Assembly (NCBI GenBank): GCA_009760855.2 | Contig: WPIO01000056.1 | Coordinates: forward strand, 2,307,501-2,371,500 | Reading direction: 5' to 3' | DNA length: 64,000 nt | Source: Cristatella mucedo | Lineage: Eukaryota; Bryozoa; Phylactolaemata; Cristatellidae | In this document: piece by piece, positions 15,500 to 42,948 of the stretch | Layout: each line of letters opens with the position of its first letter | How positions within the stretch are numbered: position 1 is the first letter of the stretch | Notes under the pieces: generated by a model | Told to the model about the DNA's origin: nothing | The model's input: the letters and a program-made list of their open reading frames with translations, nothing else | Databases searched by the model: none | Program-made: the position numbers and the translations under genes

Positions 15500-16235
15500 C
15501 CTGCGCTGGCTACCAGGCAAGCAACGCATCGACTTCAAGGTTTCGTCACTCACTTTCAGGTCCCTTCATTCTTTGGCTCCAGCCTACTTATCAGATCTAC
15601 TCCCTAACAGGCTAACCATCATACCACCCGCTTTTCAGAATCATACGGTTTACTTATACCTCGTACAAACCTCAAATCCTTTGGCGACCGCGCCTTTAGT
15701 TCGTACGCTCCCAAGCTTGGAACTCACTCCCTACTTGCGTTACGACATCCCCAGACTTGACCACATTTAAAAAGAAATTAAAAACGCAACTATTTATCGC
15801 AGCATTTAGTATGTTCCTGAGATTTATCCTTTATGTGCTTATGTGAGCCGCGATGGCGCACTTGGTAAGGCGGTTGCTTTACACGGCTGCAGTCCCGGTT
15901 GCGGGTTCGAATTCTACAGTGGGCGACCTTTTATCGCCTCTGCAAGCGGTGGTGATAGCCGTAAAGGCTCTTCTGACGCTATATGAAAGGGGCTGCTGAA
16001 TCAGCTAGTATGCGTGCTGGCACTATGCTGCCACTAACCACACTTGTATGCTGACCCTGCGAATGTCATCCCCTAACCGTGTTATTCTTGTTGTTTATTG
16101 AGCATGCTGCTACCAATTATTCAATCATGCTTCCTTTGCAGCAAATTTAAAGCGCCTAGAAAGAGCTTGAGTTCTCTGAGAGCGATTTGTCAAGTGTGTC
16201 ATTATTATTATTATTATTATGATTATTATACTGCA
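15500..16235 (+). mobile_element. LINE 3' end interrupted by a SINE
   Basis: LAPAYLSDLL-type sequence, then an RT C-terminal region (TPYLRYDIPRLDHI frame) and the 3' untranslated segment of this family. At 15843 it is broken by a type A SINE and resumes at 16011 with TGCGTGCTGG, exactly the sequence continuous in the copy at 30380. It ends with the shared tail and (ATT)n at about 16200-16235. Confidence 0.8.
15845..16010 (+). mobile_element. tRNA-derived SINE, type A, nested in a LINE
   Basis: A-box TGGCGCACTTGGTAAGG and B-box GGTTCGAATTC; ends AATCAGCTAGTA. Both edges are flanked by TATG, which could be a short target-site duplication. Confidence 0.85.
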
Positions 16236-17261
16236 AACTATGGGAACTGTGTTCATAGCAATCTGCTCAACATGGTCACCAGCGTTCATTTCCAGCCATC
16301 TTTTCCAGCCGCACAGGTGGGTGGCGGGTGGGAGGAGGTGTCGCCGTTGTGCTAGCGAGGCTCAAATAAAGCTTCGCGTACAATCCCCCCAATAGATCGG
16401 TGCGGAAAAGGCGAAGTTGCAAGTTTCGCACCTCTGCACGCGCCCGCGAGTTCTGCACCGCTAAGTAACGTTGGTGCATTCTACCGGCGGCGGCGCGTTC
16501 CCCCTGCCGGCAACGGCCGTCGCCCGCGGGAGTGGGGTGCGGCGGCGGCGGCCCTGCGCTCACCGTTCGCCGGATGCTCCGCCCAGAGGGTGCGGCGCCA
16601 CGCCGCGTGGACCCTCGAGCTGTTGCATATCGTGCGCTTTCATGACTCAAACCGATCGAGACAATTTGAGCACGGCACATCTCAGCATGGCGCCCGTCCC
16701 ACCGGTCGAGGTGACGTGCGCTGCTGCATTGAAGTTTTAATGCGAAGCAGACGACGACGACGACTGTTACCGCCTCCGGTCAGCTTAATCGTACCGCTTT
16801 GCCGCGGGCGGCGGGCGAGTGGCGTCCTAATCGCCCTTGACGCGCTTTGGTGAGTCACCTAGGTGGTCTTCTAGTGAGTCGTCCTAGTGTGCCTTCGGAA
16901 GAACTCTCGACGCTTGCCGGGATGCTTTCTCCCGATCGGCAGCAGCTCCAGCAGACCAACCAGCCGTCAGCGGCCAGCCGCGAGATATTAGCCGGGCGTG
17001 CCCGGTCGAGGGAGTCCGTTTAATTCAAAGTTGGTTTCGCGATTAGCGCTTCAGGCGCGAGCGAAGCGCCCGCGCCAGAAGCGCGCGTCCGAGCGGACGG
17101 CAGGAGTCGTCGGACTCGAGCACGCCGCTCAGGTCCAGCAGCGTCAGTCCCGAGCACATGCGGTACCGTGCCGTGCCGACCGGACAGAATGGCAACGCTG
17201 CAATCGCGCGTCGTCGCGCTGTGAATTAATTGCCCGTCGAAGAAAAGCGCTCTTCCTGACG

Positions 17262-33888
<16,627 letters not shown>

Positions 33889-36090
33889 GGTTGTTGTTAG
33901 AAACCGAACGCGGCCGGAAGAAGAGCGGTCCACGAAGCTGAGGTGAAGGTCGTCACAGCAGCCGCAACCGGACCGGGCGGCCGTCGAAGGTGCGCGGCTT
34001 TGCTCGACCGCGCGACTGCGGCAAGGTTCTCGCCGTCTGCCTATATAGCGATGGTCGGTACGCCGGGCAGTAGATTTCTTCCTCGTGCAAAATCCGCCAT
34101 TTGGTTGCATCAAGTGCCAGTGCGCGGAGGCGACGTGCCGCCCCCCCCCCCCCCCCCCCCGCCCCGCCCCTCGCGATCCGAGGGCCTGTAACTGCACGAG
34201 GAAGCGCCTAGCGAAGGGCAGAGATAGCGAAGCGAGCCCCTACATATGAGAGAGCTCATTAGCTTGAGCGGAGACGAGAAAGCGCCGCGCCACGCCGCCT
34301 AGCGGGCGGCCAGAAGCCGCCAATGGGCATCTCCGGCTCGGTGACGTCGGTCGACGTCGCCTCGGCGCTTCGGATTGGGTCGCCGCTACAGGACGGAGCG
34401 CCACCTTTCCGACCGTCGGTTCGTGTTCGTTGAGCGAGAACCGCTTCGAGGGAGGAGCTCGTAGAAGTGGCGGATGCTCGTGCTACGAACAGGAGAGCTC
34501 CGCCTCACGAACAGGAGAGCTCCGCCTCACGAGCCAGACCGTAGCGCCGCCGGAAGGCTCTGCGCAAGCCGCTTGACGCTTGCAGCGGCCTAGCGAGCTC
34601 GCGTCGTGCGCATGCATTTTTTGCTCTGTTGTCATTTTGGCACAGCGTCTTGAGGACGATATTGACCGTGTTCAGAGAAACTGCAGGATTCAACGACGAA
34701 CTTCAAAGACGCTTGCAGTGACCTACGCTCTCTTGAGATTGAGTCGTCAAGACTTGGAGGAGACCTGTGCCAATGATCACTACTAGATACCAAAAGGAGA
34801 TGTGACTCGTGTGCGCCTCCGTCCAAGGCCGCACGCGCTGTAGGGATCGCGGGAGCCTCGGCCTCAGCTTGGATTCCGCTCGCCAGTCGCATCCAGTATG
34901 CGCGGCTTAGACCCGCCGCTGACTGCTACGCTGCATTTGCACTCCCATCCGTCCATTTTAGTTCAGCCTGCTGCGAGAGACCGCTGACCCATGTTCCTTC
35001 AGCGTCGTCCGATGGAGGCTCCTCCTGTGGCAACTTGGAGCGCCGGAGGTTTTCTCCAAAGAGGTTTAGGGATTTTCTCTCTTTTTTTGTTGTTGTCGAG
35101 GTATAGGGGTTTTCTCTATTTATTTCTCTCCTTAGGCTCGGAGTCAGTACGTTCCTTAGCAAATTGATCGGTGGCTCCCCGCGAGATGCTTCTCTTGGTT
35201 TCGATCGCCGGTCGTAAGATTTATGTTCGGGTCGAAATTTGCTCGCTCACTCCGCCCGCCGATGCGAACCTTCGCCAACCATTTCGCCACCTTTGCAGCA
35301 CCGGCTGGATACTCGCTCTCCAAGTCCTCAAGTCTTCGGAGTTGATCGTTTCGTTGTCGTCTGATGTCGCTTTTCTCACACCCCCCCCGGAGAATTTTCT
35401 CCACTCCTCTCGACGCCGGCAGCATCCGTTATTCAGCCGCCCGTTACGGAGAGTGCACTGAGCAACAAGGCATCTCGTACGGAGCTGCCACGCCTCTCTG
35501 GCCGTGCAGCCGCTTGGGTTAATTGACTCGTCTGGACGTCAGCGGACGTCAACCTGCTAGAGGACCGCCAGAGGAATGAGTAGGTCTGGGGAGGAGATCG
35601 CGCCTGCGCGGGCGTGGTCAAAACGTGGAGCAGGCGAAAGCTCGAGGCTTGCGTGCTCCCGAAGGTTCGATCGCTCTCGTTCTCACGCCGGACTCCGACG
35701 ACCTCGAGTGGGGCCTCAGCGGCAGACGCAGCGGCTGTGGCGGCAACGGCGAGCCCAGCGTCGGCGGAAGTGACGTCATCGTGACGGGTATGCTCGTTCT
35801 CGAGTCGTCAGTGCGCCCGCCTCCTGGCTCCCGGCTGGTGAAGCGGGCTCGGCGGCGTCTATTGTTTGAGGGGGACAATGACAAATCGCTCGTCCCTCCC
35901 CCTCCGCGTCCTGCCCCGACGGTCGGCCGTGCGGAGCTCTCGGCTAGATGAGGGAATTAGCCGCGTCCGTCCGCGAGAGGCCCGCAACTGTCGTCGTCGG
36001 TGTGATGTGGCAGCAGCGGACGTCCGTCGCGGTCGCGTAGGTTCGCGGTGCTGGCTTGGCTCCGGTGGCCTCGAGTGAAGCTCGCGAGCC
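33889..36090. other. Intergenic region between divergent genes
   Basis: Separates the start of the C10orf67-like gene (minus) from the intronless membrane-protein gene (plus). It includes AAATGGCGGA on the minus strand near 34100, a YY1-like word about 210 bp before that gene's ATG, a G/C homopolymer (34139-34163) and a GC-rich stretch up to 36090. Two minus frames (34926-35162 and 35156-35425) look protein-like but match nothing I recognise. Confidence 0.4.
35156..35425 (-). other. Unassigned protein-like open frame
   Basis: An 89-codon frame with charged, helix-favouring composition (RRQRNDQLRRLEDLESEYP, then KVAKWLAKVRI) and a second frame just downstream (34926-35162) that overlaps it by 7 bases. 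No domain recognised, no convincing splice sites. Could be a remnant of a mobile element or one exon of an unseen gene. Confidence 0.25.
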
Positions 36091-37581
36091 ATGGCTCGTG
36101 CGTACAATTGTCGCTACGTGGCCGCCTTGATAGCAATAGCGCTGCTGTCGCTCAAGATCCTGTTCTTCATCTTGAGCGACGACGCAGCGGATTTGGTGGC
36201 GGTCGCCGAAGACGTCGATCGCCACCGCATGGAGCGTCGAGATGCACGCAAGGCGGGCAAGGCCGCCAGAGCAGCCGGCGGCGATCGGTGGGCTGCTGAG
36301 GGGGCGAACGCGTCCTGGGCGGCGGCAGCTGACCAGGTCGTGCCGGTCCGGAGGATTGCAGTCGGGGACAAGCTGCCCCATCGGTTCTGGCTCGGCGGCG
36401 CCCTGTTCGGACCGGGCGGCGTCGAGGAGCGACTCAACCTGTCCGTGCAGTCGTCGCTCGTGCACTCGTTCTCGCCCATGGCCGAGAGCGTCTTTCGCGA
36501 GGCCATGGTCGACCCGCTGAAAGCCGAGCAGCGCATCTACGCCAATAGCCCGGCGATAATCTGGAAGGACGGGCAGCTGATTGTCGTCATGCGAATATGG
36601 CTGGAGAAGGAGAAGTACGACCTGGCGAAGTACCGCGTGGCGAACGTGTTCTCGGACAACTACTTCATAGCGCAGACGTTCGACCGACAGCTTCGGCCGA
36701 CCAGGCCCGGGCACGTGATGGGCATACCGACCCGTGTGCACGCCGAGGTCGGCGACGGCCCGATCGAGCCGCGAATCTTCGAAGTGGGCGGACGCCTGTA
36801 CGTCACTTTCAACACGGCCGTTATGGTGTCCCATCGGACGATGGTGGACTCGACGTTCATATGGGATTACGAGCTGCAGCGCTGCATCGTCCCCAACGTC
36901 ACGGGCGGGCAGCCCATGACGAAGAACTCGGAGAAGCACGAGCTGCCGCGAGACAAACACTGGTCGGCCTTCACCGACAACGAGCGGCTCCACTTCGTCT
37001 ACAACCTCGATCCCCTTCGCGTGCTCCGGTGCGAGATGCCGTCGGCTCGCTGTGAGTTCGTCCACTTCGAGGGTCCTGGCGACTATCAGTTCAAGCAGGC
37101 CAAGGACACGCTCAGGGGCGGCACACCGTTCGTGCTGTATCGCTATCCGTACTACCTGTCGATTGCCCACGGCACCATGTTCATGAACTGCACGTTCGGC
37201 TGCGACTGGCGCCGCTTCTACACGGCAAACTTGGTCGTGATGTCGGTCCGGCCGGTGCAGCGCATCGTCTACGTGAGCGGAGACATCGCATTCCACCCGA
37301 AGCTCGCCTCGTCGATACCCATCGTCCGCTTCAAGTACATTCGCTACCCGTTCCTCTTCCCGGTCAGCCTCGTTCTTGAAGACGCCGACACGCTGGCGAT
37401 TGGCGGGCACGTGAGCGACTACTGTAGCATCGTGCTGCGGCTGCGTGGCATCAAGAGGCTCATGCAGATCATCCAGCAGCGAAAGTCGGATTCCGCTGCC
37501 GGACCGCCGGTTGGTGCTCTGCACGCGTTCGTCAAGCAGGCAGCCTCGGAGAGCTCGGGCTTTTCGTTTCACTGGGCTTGA
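36091..37581 (+). CDS. Intronless type II membrane protein with GH130-like beta-propeller appearance
   Basis: A single 496-codon frame, ATG in a good context (GAGCCATGG), stop TGA. Residues 10-28 are a hydrophobic signal anchor after a short basic N-terminus; residues 29-95 are an acidic, then Arg/Ala-rich stem; the rest is lumenal. Likely N-glycosylation sequons are at N73, N116, N269 and N366. Spaced motifs such as IYANSPAIIWKDGQLIVVMR (149-168), EPRIFEVGGRLYVTFN (226-241), KHWSAFTDNERLHFVYNLDP (289-308), GGTPFVL (343-349) and IAHGTMF (358-364) resemble blades of five-bladed propeller carbohydrate-active proteins of the GH130/GH43 type. By topology I infer a Golgi or ER enzyme acting on glycans; substrate and even catalytic class are unknown. 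The gene has no intron although its neighbours have two to fifteen coding exons. Confidence 0.75.
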   Translation: MARAYNCRYVAALIAIALLSLKILFFILSDDAADLVAVAEDVDRHRMERRDARKAGKAARAAGGDRWAAEGANASWAAAADQVVPVRRIAVGDKLPHRFWLGGALFGPGGVEERLNLSVQSSLVHSFSPMAESVFREAMVDPLKAEQRIYANSPAIIWKDGQLIVVMRIWLEKEKYDLAKYRVANVFSDNYFIAQTFDRQLRPTRPGHVMGIPTRVHAEVGDGPIEPRIFEVGGRLYVTFNTAVMVSHRTMVDSTFIWDYELQRCIVPNVTGGQPMTKNSEKHELPRDKHWSAFTDNERLHFVYNLDPLRVLRCEMPSARCEFVHFEGPGDYQFKQAKDTLRGGTPFVLYRYPYYLSIAHGTMFMNCTFGCDWRRFYTANLVVMSVRPVQRIVYVSGDIAFHPKLASSIPIVRFKYIRYPFLFPVSLVLEDADTLAIGGHVSDYCSIVLRLRGIKRLMQIIQQRKSDSAAGPPVGALHAFVKQAASESSGFSFHWA

Positions 37582-38682
37582 ACCTTGACTCGGGATCGAA
37601 GCCTGCTGCCATGCTGCTCGCGGGAGCACGCCACCACCTGTCTCCTGTCGGATCGTTTGCTTGGTAAGAAGCTTTGACAGTATGTGCCAGTGGCTATGCC
37701 TGCCATGTGAAGCTCGCAATTTGAATTCGGCTTCATACAAAATAGACGGCCAGCAGGAAGGAGTCGACCAGCTGTACGGAAATGAACTGGATATAGGCAG
37801 ACAATGTCCATCGGCTCTGCTGGGGTCTGTAGGGGGGGGGGGGTGGTGTTTCTTAGGATTGTCGCGAAAGAGGCATGCTCACGACGGATGACAGAGGTTC
37901 TACTGATACCTGCTGCTTGCTACTGATACTGGCGACCTGGCCTTGCTTAATTAAGTTTCTGCAGCGAGGTCTCTGCTCAGGAGAGGTCTGTCATATTGAG
38001 ACACAGTTTTGACAGTCGAAGTACTAACTACTTCCGATGCACGGGACTCGCTTGGAGGACTTCTGGTATGCTTTATCGGTAGGTCACGGTCGATTAATGC
38101 GAGGAACTGAAGGCTCGGTCTGTGATCACGAGTAGCCTGTTTAGATGGCTGTGATTAATTGGCGGCTCATGCAAGCGACAATGGCCTGGCTGGTGCTGGG
38201 GGCGCTTTGGGCAGAGACTCAATATAACCTTGATATTAAAAAATCAGTACGCATGCCTGCATTTTCGCGCTTAGTCCTGCTTTAATGCAGGTCCCATGAG
38301 CGTTTGCTAGTCGAACAACAGCTGGCAAGACCTGCCTTAATCGGAGATGGTGCATGTAGTCATGAATGTTCTGAAACTATGAGCTGTATGTATATGGAAA
38401 ACAGTTTACTTAGAGAAGAGAAACAACAGGCTCTCTTAATTTTCCTTTGATTGGCCACTTCTGGAAAGGTCAAGGAATGGCTGTTGTCACTGGTTTAATC
38501 CTGGCTACACATGTGCTGGGGGAGTGTCTTCCAACTCTGTACCAGAAGTGGAGTTGTACAGTTATATCTTGACAAAACTCTGTCTTAGTAAAAAGCAACT
38601 GCATCTCAACAGGTAGCCACAGAGATAGCGGTTTGATTACCCACCAAATCTACGAAATTCAGGCGTCGTCGCCATCACTAGC

Positions 38683-38762
38683 AAATGTAAAGCGCCTAGA
38701 GAGAGATTAAGTTCTCTGAGGGCGCTTTATCAAGTGAATTATTATTATTATTATTGTTATTA
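38683..38762 (+). mobile_element. Isolated LINE/SINE shared tail
   Basis: AAATGTAAAGCGCCTAGAGA, GGGCGCTTTATCAAGTGAAT and (ATT)n without the usual upstream 3' segment, consistent with an extreme 5' truncation on insertion. Confidence 0.8.
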
Positions 38763-39360
38763 GTAAAACTGCAACGGCTCGTTTTTGAGTAGGGCACCTA
38801 AACTGAGGGTCTTGCTGCCTCCTTCTCCCCGGGTCAAGTTCATGGCATGGCTTCTCTGCACCGAGCTGAGCTTAAGCAGCAGTGCCAGTTAACTGTAGCT
38901 GCTGCTGCTGGGACAATATAAGCATGTTTCCACGCTGCATTTGCTCTGCAGGTCCTTCATCAAAGAGTCAATTTCCACGATTTTCAAGCAACGGTTGCTG
39001 ACTTGATTACTAATACACAGCTCACTGGGCTGGACACGTCTCTGATGCTCTGCTACGTTCCAAGGGCCCCTGTCAGCTACGATATCTAATTCGCGTTGTT
39101 TTGCAAGACTGAGTGGCCACCCACGACTGAAAGGGCCGAACACCGACCAGGCTCGTAGCCCGTTGCAGTGAGAGCCGAGGGACTGCTGCATAGTTTCAGC
39201 TTATTTAGCGGGTTTACTAGTAGAACTTCTACCTTTGTTCATCGCTCAAGCAAGCGATTCAGTCAGTGTCAGCATTTGTAAAAGTCAGCATTTATCTTGA
39301 CATGCCATCTCTCGTTCTCTTTGTCTGGCACACGAAGCCCGTTGCTGAAAGGCACAGTCA

Positions 39361-39405
39361 CATCCTACCGAAGATCAGCCAGCATCGGCGATCTTCGGTA
39401 GGATG
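39361..39405. other. Perfect 16-bp inverted repeat
   Basis: CATCCTACCGAAGATC (39361-39376) and its exact reverse complement (39390-39405) with a 13-base loop. Confidence 0.9.
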
Positions 39406-39749
39406 TTATGTTGTTGCAGTTACAGCATCTAAGTAAAATGCCCCAGGTTCCACAGTTGGCTTTTTTCTCTGCAGCCTGTAAGCTGGTTTGCACTCAACAG
39501 ACCTCAAGGTCAAAGTGCGAACAGGCGTCGGTGACCTCTGGCCCTGACTTCATGATATAAAGTTGCAGGCTGTAGGCACAGGTCCCAATTTTCTCTCGAT
39601 AAGCAGTCGGCTACAGACAATCTTATGATAATATGCTAATTGGGCCAACCAAAATCGCAGGGAATATCTCGAGCGTCGTCGTTTGCTGTCAAGCACTCGT
39701 GGCCAGTAACAAGCGACAAGTTACCAGCAGAACTGGCCTCACTAGCACA

Positions 39750-40440
39750 ACTAAATCTCGAGTTACGCCGAGTGGGTTATTTGCTCTTAACTCAAGTCTG
39801 CCTACTTTCAGCCACATCATATTGCAAAAATCTAGGCTTCCTTAGATAAGGATACCACAGCCCAGCTGGTCCATTCATTCGTGACATCTCGTCTAGAGTT
39901 CTGTAGCTCCGTACTTGCAGCCTCTCCCTGCCTCTGCAGCTTAGAGGCTTACAGTTGGTTCTAAGCTACCCAGCTAGGCTGTCTGTGGCGAGCGTCACAA
40001 CGGCCACATCATACCACTTCTTGCTAATCTGAATTCTCTACCGACCAAGCAGAACATATCCTTTAGTGACATTCATTCGCTTGCCTTGGCCCACCCATCT
40101 CAAATACTTCCGAAATCAATCGCTTTTCCATCTTCTGATTCTGGTCATTTGGTTGTGCCTGTGACGAAACTTCAGATCCCTTGGGAAATGCGCTCTCAGT
40201 TCCTTTATGCTCCCAAAGCCTGGAACTCACGAGCAAGTGACATCACGTCATCTGATTTGACGACATCTAAAAGGAATCTAAAAACGCACATACTCCTCAC
40301 AGCAGTTGTTCCTCTCGAGTGAAGTATCCATTGTGTGCTTTCGAAAGCTGAAATTGTTCATTCTAGCTAACCAATTGACTTGCTTCTTCTTCAGCATGCC
40401 TAGAGAGAGATTTAGTTCTCTTAGAGTGCTTTATCACCAT
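39750..40440 (+). mobile_element. LINE reverse-transcriptase C-terminal remnant
   Basis: Sequence corresponding to SACFSHI, LVHSFVTSRL, LPLEMRSQFLYAPKAWNSRA-type and TSSDLTTSKRNLKTHILLTA, in the order seen in other copies, with frameshifts; ends with a diverged tail (GCCTAGAGAGAGATTTAG) at about 40397-40436. Confidence 0.72.
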
Positions 40441-40948
40441 TTCACACTGCAAAGTCTGCGGAGGCAGGCCGACGCTGCTGCTGCAGCCGCGTCTGCTTGC
40501 TGCAGCTCCTAGAACGAGGCGCGAGGTAATCGTCTCCTGCTGTTACCTCACGGGGGAGGAGGCGTGCACAAGCTAACGAGCCACGCGAGAACCACGAGAG
40601 CTTGGATATGAAAACGAGTGACCAGTAAGCAGCCGCCCATTGAATTGAATTGAATTGAAGCGCTGCAAGCCGAGCGCCAGCCAGCGGTTGTGCAGAAGTG
40701 CCCGGCAGGCGCGCGGGTCCGGCATGAGACCGACGCGAGCGTTGCCATGCCGACACACAGCAGCAGCACAGGAAGCAAAGTTTTCATGAAAAGGCGCCAA
40801 CAAATGCATCTGTGGCGCCACCACTGTCGCCGTCTTGCCACCGCTGCTGCCGCGATGGCTGGCTAGCACAGCTGGTGGTATGACCGACTGCGGCCGGCGC
40901 TGCCCAGACGACGATGCGACGAGACCACACGCCACGGGGCTGCTAACT

Positions 40949-41032
<84 letters not shown>

Positions 41033-41089
41033 GAGAGTGCAAGAGAGAGAGAGAGAGAGAGCAAGAGAGAGAGCAAGAGAGAGAGAGAG

Positions 41090-41156
<67 letters not shown>
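40949..41156. repeat. (GA)n microsatellite
   Basis: About 205 bp of GA with a few GTAGAGAGTGCAA and GCAA interruptions, 120 bp past the ABHD17 stop codon, in its likely 3' UTR or flank. Confidence 0.97.
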
Positions 41157-41158
<2 letters not shown>

Positions 41159-41277
41159 AGAGCCCAGCTTTCCGAAGCCATCCGGCGGCACATCCCCTGG
41201 CCTGACACTCTGCAAGCCCTGCCACTGCCGCAAGGAATGATGACCGGTTCCTCGTGCCGACCGAGGCCGAGTGCCGG

Positions 41278-42515
41278 CTAGCGTCCGCCGCCTGGCGGAA
41301 TGTTGCCGGTGCCGTGCCGAGCCGGCAGATCGACGTCGAGAAATCTGGCCAGTCGCTCCAGATACTGACTGTACAGCTCGACGTCGTTGTGTCGCGCGCC
41401 CTCGACCCACAGCGGCTCGACCGTGACCGGGCACTTGTCGTACATTTCGAGGCCGTGCGAGAAGTCGACCACCTCGTCCTCGGTGCCGTGGATCACGAGC
41501 ACTGGCGCGCTGATCTTGTGCACTTTGTCGATGCTGCGAGCGACGAAGGGCGGCCGGAAATTGCCTGGCGCCGGGTTAGAGCTGCCTGCGCGGAGGGCCC
41601 ACGCCCGAGTTGGCACGGTCATCAGCAGCAGCTGCCGTCACTCAAGAACTAGCGGGGCGGGCCCGAAGTTCGGCCACAGAGGGAGGCAGCAGCTGCTGAG
41701 GTGGGAGTGGTCGAGCGCGGCGGGCGAGGCACGGCAGCTAGGCGACTTACGAAGCGACTCTGCTGCTGCTGCTGCGGGATTCGCGTCGCCAGCGCCGCGG
41801 CGTCGCAGCTCCGACGGCTCTCATCCGCAGGCGACGCTTTGGCGGCAGACGCGGCTCGCCGGTCTCACCTGACGAACGAGTCGAAGCAGTAGGTTCGCCT
41901 CGTGTCCGGGCAGGCCACCCGGATGCCCGACATGAGCGGCGAGTGCAGGACGACGCCGGCGACCTCGTAGCGCGACGCCAGGTCGACCGTGGGCACGGTG
42001 CCGATGCTCTGGCCGTACAGCACGATGCTCTCGGGGTTGAGGCCGTAGCGCGTGCGCAGCGCGGCGAAAGCGCAGTCGATGTCGTGGTACAGGTTCGACT
42101 CGGACGGGCGGCCCTCGCTGACGCCGTAGCCCGAGTAGTCGTAGCTGAAGATGTCGCACTTGAGGCGCGTGCCGAGCCCGATCAGGAAGCTCGACATCTG
42201 TCCCAGGTCGACGGCGTTGCCGTGGCTGAAGAGGAGCGTGTAGCGCGCGGCGACATTGCAGCGCACGAACAGCACGCTCAGCCGGTTGCCGGCCTTCGTC
42301 CTCGCCTTGAACACCTCGCAGCAGTCCAGCTCCTTCTGGCTGTACTGGAACTCGGCCTTGTCGCTCAGGTGCAGGCGATACTTGCTGCCCGTGTCGTCAA
42401 CCGTCACCGAATAGGTCGGCTCGGGCGGCAGAAACGCGAGCTTGGCCGCGATCTTTCCGGGACACGGCGGGCAGCAGAACAGCGAGCACACGTCCTTGCA
42501 CGTGAGGGCGCTCAT
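41278..42515 (-). CDS. ABHD17: ABHD17 family alpha/beta hydrolase (depalmitoylase)
   Basis: Two coding exons, 41869-42515 (ATG at 42515) and 41278-41533 (TAG), joined by a GT-AG intron in phase 2; product 300 residues, similar to human ABHD17A/B/C (about 290-330). The N-terminus is Cys-rich (C6, C10, C14, C15, C18, in [20 protein letters not shown]), the palmitoylated membrane anchor of the family. HGNAVD (98-103) is the oxyanion region; the catalytic triad is S170 in GQSIG, D235 in GTEDEVVDF and H264 in ARHNDVELY. Known role: removes palmitate from substrates such as N-Ras and PSD-95 at plasma membrane and endosomes. The residue before the catalytic His is Arg where I expect Gly. Which of the three vertebrate paralogues it matches cannot be told. 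It shares its promoter with the divergent C9orf85 homologue. Confidence 0.95.
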
Positions 42516-42948
42516 TACTACTATTGACGCCCTCAGCTCTCGCTGGCTGCTGCTCACCGCCGGCCGCCGAACTGCGAAATCCGGGCGACAGCAGAGGCTA
42601 GCTGGCGCCCCGAGAGCGGCGGCGGCGGCGGTGGAGAAAGCTCCGGCAGACGAACTCGCGGCAGCAGCGGCGGCGGACAAAGCTCCGGCAGACGAACTCG
42701 AACGCGCTCGCTGTGCGATGTCGCGCTCGCTGTGCCTCGGAGTCTGCGCTCGCTGTGCCTCGGAGTCTGCGCTAGCTGCGGCGGATCGTGTAAAATTTCC
42801 ACCAGTAAAAATTCGCTTCGTACAGACCGTAGCGGTTTTACAGTACAGCTGCCTGGCGGCAGAGCGCGCGCGAAAGTTTGCCAGAGAGCGATATGGCGAG
42901 CCCATATCTTTTCGTTTCTTCGTCTCGGCACGGCGCACGCTTCCGCCG
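42516..42948. promoter_or_regulatory. Bidirectional promoter region of ABHD17 and C9orf85 homologue
   Basis: The two ATGs are 433 bp apart in head-to-head orientation and the interval is CpG-rich without a TATA box I can see. It contains two internal duplications: AAAGCTCCGGCAGACGAACT at about 42638 and 42679, and GCTCGCTGTGCCTCGGAGTC at about 42726 and 42749. Transcription start sites are not determined. Confidence 0.7.

Larger units (their letters stand above)
7169..17261. other. Gene-poor interval rich in retroelements
   Basis: No protein-coding exon was recognised on either strand between the CNEP1R1 stop and the C10orf67-like stop. Contents listed separately: LINE copies near 8300, 9545, 12600 and 15500, SINEs near 13007, 14087 and 15845, an 18S rRNA fragment, minisatellites at 8966 and 10125, and tRNA-Gly. 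The stretches 7169-8280, 10937-12570, 13140-14080, 14730-15490 and 16240-17261 show no feature I can support. Confidence 0.5.
37582..41277. other. Intergenic region with no assigned gene
   Basis: Contains LINE tail (38683-38762), a hairpin (39361-39405), a LINE remnant (39750-40440) and a large GA tract (40949-41156). A minus frame at 38889-39191 is open for 100 codons without recognisable content. No polyadenylation signal was obvious close to 37581. Confidence 0.5.

Noticed and set aside
35944-37740. 598-codon minus frame opposite the intronless gene
   Set aside because: Antisense shadow of the 496-codon plus frame; His/Arg/Val-rich composition typical of a reverse-complement reading.
41943-42527. 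194-codon plus frame opposite ABHD17
   Set aside because: Antisense shadow of ABHD17 exon 1, which has the full catalytic motifs.
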